Assembly (NCBI GenBank): GCA_046316025.1
Contig: JBKCXU010000020.1
Location: forward strand, 1-33,297
Length of the DNA: 33,297 nucleotides
From: JAJTHJ01 sp046316025
GTDB taxonomy: Bacteria; Pseudomonadota; Gammaproteobacteria; Burkholderiales; Burkholderiaceae_F
Direction of reading: 5' to 3'
Shown here piece after piece: positions 32,515 through 33,297 of this stretch; the first letter of the stretch is position 1; each line of letters begins with the position of its first letter. A program made the position numbers and the translations under genes. The notes under the pieces are model-generated. The model saw only the letters and a program-made list of their open reading frames with translations, searched no databases and was not told the DNA's origin.

Positions 32515-33297
32515 TCAGGCGTCACCCGCGCCGTTCTCCGCATCGCTTTCCATCACCCGCTGCACGCCGGATAGCGTGGTGCCATCATCCAGCGCAATCA
32601 GCGTGACCCCCTGCGTGGCGCGGCCCATCTGCCGGATTTCGGCCACGCGGGTGCGGATCAGCACGCCGCCGGTGGTGATCAGCATGATCTCGTCGTCCTC
32701 GCGCACCAGCGTGGCGGCGACCACCTTGCCGTTGCGTTCGCTGGTGGCGATGGCGATCATGCCTTTTGTTCCGCGCCCGTGGCGCGTGTACTCGCCGATC
32801 GGCGTGCGCTTGCCAAAACCATTTTCGGTGGCGGTCAGCACGCTCTGGCTTTCGTCCTCCGCCACCAGCAGCGCGATCACCTGCTGGCCCGCTTCCAATT
32901 GCATGCCGCGCACGCCGCGCGCCTCGCGGCCCATCGGGCGCACGTCGTTCTCGTCGAAGCGCACTGCCTTGCCGGCGTCCGAGAACAGCATCACGTCGTG
33001 CTGCCCATCGGTCAGCGCGGCGCCGATCAGGTAGTCGCCGCCTTCCAGCCCGACCGCGATGATCCCGGCCTTGCGCGGATTGGAAAAGTCCGCCAGCGAG
33101 GTCTTCTTGACAGTGCCCTGCGCAGTCGCCATGAACACGTAATGACCGGGATCGAAAGCCTTGACCGGCAGCACGACGTTGACTTTTTCGTCCTCAGCCA
33201 GCGGGAACATGTTGACGATCGGCTTGCCGCGCGAGGTGCGCGAACCCTGCGGCACCTCCCACACGCGCAGCCAGTAGCAGCGGCCACGGTTGGAGAA
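32515..33297 (-). CDS. gyrA: DNA gyrase subunit A, C-terminal part (runs off the window)
   Basis: The 3' end of gyrA; about 260 codons lie in the window and the gene continues beyond 33297. The visible part is the C-terminal beta-pinwheel domain that wraps DNA: GSRTSRGKPIVNMFPL, AFDPGHYVFMATAQGTVKKTSLADFSNPRKAGIIAVGL, FDENDVRPMGREARGVRGMQL, GEYTRHGRGTKGMIAI and RQMGRATQGVTLI are successive blades. The tail is acidic (ESDAENGAGDA). The catalytic tyrosine domain is outside the window. The gene is followed immediately by pheA. Confidence 0.96.
   Translation of the reverse strand, partial: FSNRGRCYWLRVWEVPQGSRTSRGKPIVNMFPLAEDEKVNVVLPVKAFDPGHYVFMATAQGTVKKTSLADFSNPRKAGIIAVGLEGGDYLIGAALTDGQHDVMLFSDAGKAVRFDENDVRPMGREARGVRGMQLEAGQQVIALLVAEDESQSVLTATENGFGKRTPIGEYTRHGRGTKGMIAIATSERNGKVVAATLVREDDEIMLITTGGVLIRTRVAEIRQMGRATQGVTLIALDDGTTLSGVQRVMESDAENGAGDA

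Overview
This is high-GC bacterial chromosome, almost certainly from a betaproteobacterium and probably Burkholderiales or a close relative. The strongest evidence is the right end, which on the minus strand reads gyrA-pheA-hisC-tyrA-aroA/cmk-rpsA-ihfB. This is the betaproteobacterial aromatic amino acid/housekeeping superoperon. AroA and Cmk are fused into one polypeptide, an arrangement I recall being annotated mainly in Burkholderiales. No phage, plasmid, IS, CRISPR, tRNA or rRNA feature was seen, and coding density is high.

Layout. (1) 1-3528: palindromic repeat, AbgT-family transporter (minus) and divergent M17 leucyl aminopeptidase pepA (plus), with a candidate promoter/operator between them. 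(2) 3529-6240: a large nested palindrome, an SLC13-type permease with RCK_C domains, an intrinsic terminator and a small Tat-type exported protein of unknown family. (3) 6243-15482, minus strand: a tightly packed set of eleven genes. The first seven encode a variant Mrp cation/proton antiporter (E-F-G-A'B-C-D-D'). After a 32-bp gap come four genes for an MCE-type lipid ABC transporter: STAS-MlaE permease, ATPase, MlaD-like protein and PqiC-like lipoprotein. (4) 15528-22982: a TriABC-like RND efflux set (outer-membrane lipoprotein, RND pump, membrane fusion lipoprotein). It is interrupted by an unassigned two-helix membrane protein gene and an opposite-strand patatin-like lipoprotein. (5) 23192-24988: outer-membrane phospholipase A (pldA), a 123-bp imperfect palindrome and a SlyB-like glycine-zipper protein. 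(6) 25193-33297: the housekeeping superoperon described above.

How the genes fit together. The left two thirds is mostly envelope physiology: ion antiport, phospholipid trafficking, drug efflux, two phospholipases and a glycine-zipper envelope protein. The right third supplies phenylalanine/tyrosine/histidine steps, CMP kinase, ribosomal protein S1, IHF-beta and gyrase A. Several short palindromic repeat families lie between genes. One copy is translated in frame as part of the C-terminal tail of MnhC.

I found no obviously new defence, mobile or biosynthetic system. The most interesting items are the repeat inside mnhC, the D' antiporter subunit lacking the TM5 glutamate, the Mrp-MCE gene train, the AroA-Cmk fusion and the pepA/abgT control region.
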